This document shows positions 60,477 to 64,000 of a stretch of DNA of 64,000 nucleotides, piece after piece. Below the pieces are notes generated by a model. It saw only the letters and a program-made list of their open reading frames with translations, was not told the origin of the DNA and did no database searches. The position numbers were made by a program, and so were the translations under genes. The stretch is from Coptis chinensis. Lineage: Eukaryota > Streptophyta > Magnoliopsida > Ranunculales > Ranunculaceae. The DNA lies in contig CM027380.1 of the NCBI GenBank assembly GCA_015680905.1, positions 51,003,001 to 51,067,000 of the forward strand, read 5' to 3'. Position 1 is the stretch's first letter, and each line of letters starts with the position of its first letter.

Positions 60477-60481
60477 AAGAA

Positions 60482-63012
60482 TCACTGGGATATAGGGTGA
60501 AAAATTCATCTTCCCTCATAGTGTCAAGGGATGAAGGAATGTTGGCAGGGTGGGACTCGCGAGGTGGCAAGGAAGAGTTGCAAAATAGACGAAAGAAATC
60601 TTCCTCGACTTCCAGGGAGTTCTCGTCGAAGTTGGAACTTCCAAAGGAAAGAAATTTGTGCATCTGATCATCTGGAAACGTGGTTTTGAAATAATCATGA
60701 GCTAAGCTCTCGATCATGCTAACCTTTCCATCGATATTCGTGTTAAGAAACTATTTCCTCATTTTAAAAACATTGACCTCAACAGAAAGATGGCCAAAGG
60801 ACAAGGACATCGAACCATCGCAGTAGTTTATAAGCGCGTTGGCAGTTGCCAAGAAAGGATGCCCTAAAATAATCGGAATAGAGTCATTAGCGACTTCTAT
60901 ATCGAGGATAACAAAATTTGCAGGATAGTAGAAATCCTGAACCTTAACCATCACGTTTTCCACTACACCCTTAGGAAACTTGATAGACCTATCAGCTAAT
61001 TCCAACATCATTGTTGTAGGTTGCATCTCCTGTAGACCTATTTGTCTATAAAAATAATAGGGGATTAAGTTAACACTAGCCCCCAGGTCTAATAAAGCAA
61101 TGGTCATGTGAGTATCCCATAAGGTGTATTGTATAGTAGGACGACCAGGGTCCTTGTACTTAACGATTCCATTGTGTTCCGTTAAAGTTGCAAACTGTTC
61201 AGTTAAAAAGGCGTCTTTAGGAATCTTTGTCTTACACCTAGTAGTGCACAACTCTTTGAGAAACTTAGCATGGTGAGGTAACTTTTTAATTGCTTCAAGA
61301 AAAGGTAAGTTTATCGTTAGATTTTTAAAAACTTCCCTAATCTCGTCAAAATTTGTATCCTTGTTTAACATAGCTAATCTCTGAGGAAATAGTGGTTTCT
61401 CTCTATATTTAGCATATGGATCAACAGGATGTTTAACTTTGGTTTTCTGCTTCTTAGGTTGTGGTTTAACTGGTACCTCTATAGGGGTATGATCTTCAGT
61501 TATCATTTTAGTATCTAGTTCGATATCCGGTGTAGGGACTACAGGTGGGGTAACTATAGGCATAGTTATGGCGTTATCAATCACTCTGCCAGAACGGAGA
61601 GTGGTGATGGCATTTAGCTCACCTACGTTTGCATTTTCAGTACTAATATTACCGTTTACCTCAAAGGCTGTGTTTGTTGTTTTAAGATTTGGTATTGCTT
61701 GACCTGGAAACACACCTTTTGTTTGTACCTTCTCTTGTGCTATCTGTTGTAAGGAAAGTTTGATAGCTTGTAAAATCTATTGTTGGGTTTGCATAAAGGC
61801 GTCAAAATGATCCGGTTGTGGAGGAGTGTTAGCTATAGGTTGTGTGACAGGAACTATGTCACGTTGATTATTAATGGGTGGATTTTGATAATTATTATTT
61901 ACCGGAACGATATCTCTATTAGCATTATAATTATTATTGTTATAATTATTATAATTTCCTTATCCTTGTCCTTGCCTCGGTTGAGCGTGGTTGTAATTGT
62001 TTGTTGGCCTAACATTTTGGTTGTTAAACCTTGGAGGTTGTTAATTATTTCGCCAACCAAAGTTGGGGTTTTGTCGCCAAGCTGCGTTAGGTTCGCTATT
62101 AATGGAACAAACATTATCTTGTTGTGATTAATGTTGTTCATAGGCGAGAGGACAATAAGAGTCGTGATGCTTTGGACTCAAACAGAAATTACATGGATTT
62201 GTGTTGACATTCATGACGAAAATAGGCTTTTGTTGAACAGAAATAGCCTCTACCTTTTTAGTGAGAGATTCAATTAAATTTTTAAGTTCAGGATCGGGTT
62301 TCATCTCGAACATCCCGACGGCCTTAACTGTTGTAGAAGAACTAGCGGAACGGAAGATATCGTCACTACCCCCCCCCCCCTAGTTATTATTACGCTTTGT
62401 TTGATCTTCTAAAAATTTATAAGCTTTTGAGGCTCCCTTACTGAGGAAACTACCCCCATTCATTATGTCAAGCACCTTTTTGTGGTGGTGTAATAGTCCC
62501 TTGAAAAAGGCACGAACTAACGTGTCTTTCGCGAGATTATGGTGTGGGCACTCTATAAGAAGATCGGTGAAACGATTCCAAGCCTCTGAAAATGATTCAT
62601 GAGGATTCTGTTGAAAGAAATGAATCTTGGAAAGCATTTCATCGGTCTTCAGTGGTGGGTTAAAATGTTCCATAAATAGTTGAACAAGTTTGGCCCACGA
62701 GTCCACAAAATTAGGCGCTTGGGCAGTTAACCAAGACGCCACCTTATCGGCTAAAGTGAAAGGAAACACCCTCAGTTTAATTTGTTCAGCACCAACCGTA
62801 GGATAGTGGAATGTAGTAAGGACTTGGTCAATCCTACGCATGTGCGGATAAGGCTTTTCATGGTCTAACCCATGAAAAACGGGTAACAAATTAAATATAT
62901 TTGGGGGGATTCGAAAATCCCCCACTAGGTCTGATAGAACGATACAAGATTTTGGGCTATCGTTCAAGGCTTTGTAAAAGTCAGAGAGAGGAGACTCTCT
63001 TTCTTCAGCCAT
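60482..63012 (-). pseudogene. Element L gag-protease polyprotein (5' part)
   Basis: ATG at 63,010-63,012. Gag is open for 210 codons to 62,380: FRIPPNIFNLLPVFHGLDHE, WLTAQAPNFVDSWAKLVQLF, then RFTDLLIECPHHNLAKDTLV, a typical retrotransposon gag core. It breaks at a 12-C run (62,369-62,380). The zinc knuckle CNFCLSPKHHDSYC (CX2CX4HX4C) is in another frame (62,128-62,313). The protease is open for 320 codons (61,713-60,751) with LRSGRVIDN, ALLDLGASVN (Asp codon 61,087-61,089), and IPIILGHPFLATANALI. The acidic linker (60,717 downward) is cut by E2 at 60,481 and resumes at 29,792. It is the best gag-protease in the window. No pol. Confidence 0.9.
62369..62380. repeat. 12-C homopolymer in L gag
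   Basis: C12, where E2 has only CCCC (about 57,807). It causes the frame break between the gag core and the zinc knuckle. Either replication slippage or a homopolymer length error. Confidence 0.85.
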
Positions 63013-63457
63013 TATTTCAGGTGTGGTGTGTGGTATATTAGTTAGAGGTGTAGTGAGTGGTATACTAGAAAGGCGTGTTTGTTGACATTGTCGGTTGATT
63101 ATGTTAGGCGTTTTTCTTCGGTCTGACCTTAATTTTAGGTAAGGCTAAGACCAATCTTAACTAAACACGACAACACTCCAAACAATCCTGATATGGTAGT
63201 ATGAACCTCTAACAGGAGATGCGAGGTGTGGAAGAAAGAAATACCTGAATGCCTCCTTACTTCGCTTATGAATAGCGTCTTGTATACGCGTGCTCAGTGT
63301 GTATAACGAGTTAGAAACACTGAATAACTTAAAGTAATGGAAGTTTGAACTAACCTGTGAAAATCGGGTGGTTCAGAGTAGAGGGTGCAGGTCGCGCTTA
63401 GAATCAGCCTAGGTAAGGCGCGGGTAGCGCTGATGTCCAACTCGAGCTCCAGGCGCT
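63013..63457 (-). other. Element L 5' leader with GC-rich motifs
   Basis: Non-coding, homologous to 880-1,060 (N) and to E2's leader. Related GC-rich motifs at 63,385-63,457 (for example AGCGCTACCCGCGCC, minus, 63,417-63,431). Cut by the CACTA element at 63,458, so L's PBS and 5' LTR are outside the window. Confidence 0.75.
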
Positions 63458-64000
63458 CACTACACCATAACAACTTTTTTTGTGACAAGGGCTTTTTTCG
63501 TTTTGTGACGCCATTATGGCGTCACTGTGTGGGTTTTGCCATCACAATTAATCAAATATTTCATTTAATTTTTTTAAGAAATATTTAGAAAATATACTGA
63601 CGGCAAGGTGGCGTCAAAGAATTTAATTTCGAACGCACGTGTTGGGCATGTGCGACAGGACGAGGCGACAACATGAAACTATGTCCAAATACTTGGATTT
63701 CTTCTCGACCTCAACTTAAGAACACCAAATGAGAAACCCTTCTTCTCCTCCTTTCTCGATCTATTCGAATTACACCTGTTTATGTTTTTCCCAAAATTAC
63801 ACCTACCGTGGATAAAGGGGTCTCAAAACCACTCAATCGAAAAACAAAAAAGTAAAACTAAAAATAGGGCAAAAAAATATAGCGCTAAATCTCCCTCTTT
63901 TCAATTGTCATTGGGGCTTCTTCTCTACGTCTCTCCTGGATACAGTTGCAAGGCTCACTTCCAAAAAATCGTCCTGCTCACTACGTGTTCAATTCATCTG
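63458..64000. mobile_element. Terminal part of a CACTA (En/Spm-like) DNA transposon
   Basis: Starts CACTACACCATAACAAC, the CACTA terminus, abruptly inside L's leader. The subterminal region has the near-perfect palindrome GTGACGCCATTATGGCGTCAC split over 63,504-63,525 and further GGCGTC copies (about 63,610-63,616), as expected of transposase-binding repeats. The three bases before it (GCT, 63,455-63,457) would be the 3-bp target duplication. The other end and any transposase lie outside the window. No gene is seen in 63,530-64,000. Confidence 0.7.

Larger units (their letters stand above)
2138..63457 (-). mobile_element. L: host element, non-autonomous Athila type, split by S, E1 and E2
   Basis: Pieces in minus order: leader 63,457-63,013, gag-protease 63,012-60,482 and 29,792-29,322, spacer 29,321-29,090 and 10,599-9,651, ORF A 9,650-9,454 and 7,997-7,156, ORF C 6,121-5,206, 3' UTR, 3' LTR fragment 3,319-2,138. 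The joins across E1, E2 and S are exact at the target duplications, and the protein reading continues across E2. It lacks RT, RNase H and integrase, as E2 does. Confidence 0.82.

Overview
The window is gene-poor, AT-rich plant (probably eudicot) heterochromatin built almost entirely of nested Athila-lineage Ty3/gypsy LTR retrotransposons. The evidence is an Athila-type protease/RT/integrase, a tRNA-Asp-type primer binding site, LTRs with 5-bp target duplications, and a CACTA transposon edge. I see no host gene, rRNA, tRNA or CRISPR array. Species cannot be told from the sequence. Almost every frame is broken, by age, by base-calling error, or both.

Names used here. N (1-~2,137, + strand) is a leader plus a zinc-knuckle ORF. 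L (~2,138-63,457, - strand) is a non-autonomous element with gag-protease and accessory ORFs A and C but no RT, RNase H or integrase. Three insertions split L: solo LTR S (7,998-9,453, TSD GCCAC), E1 (10,605-29,089, + strand, TSD CCCGG) and E2 (29,793-60,476, - strand, TSD GGTGG). E2 has the same layout as L. A CACTA (En/Spm-like) element begins at 63,458, inside L's leader, and leaves the window.

E1 is the autonomous-type element, 18.5 kb with 2.07-kb LTRs. Its order is LTR, PBS, leader, gag, protease, RT, RNase H, integrase, a 1.4-kb non-coding module ending in AATAAA plus poly(A), ORF A, an internal promoter-like block, ORF B, ORF C, 3' UTR, polypurine tract, LTR. ORFs A, B and C look like paralogues of one another. 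L and E2 keep only A and C. They share E1's 3' UTR, PPT and TGATAA...TTATCA LTR ends, so they look like satellites mobilised by E1-type machinery.

An 18.26-kb direct tandem duplication is laid over this: unit A 19,306-37,564 and unit B 37,565-55,796. It repeats the 3' third of E1, the adjoining L fragment and the 3' part of E2. The breakpoints lie in the E1 integrase tail and the E2 gag-protease tail. Much of the difference between the units is small indels and C/T changes near CG and CAG/CTG, which suggests base-calling error at methylated cytosines as well as real divergence.

The best candidate for something undescribed is the accessory system: three paralogous non-pol ORFs with their own promoter-like block (five AACGG motifs before a TATA box), shared with pol-less partners, and a GC-rich leader motif that recurs in sense orientation ahead of both gag and ORF C.
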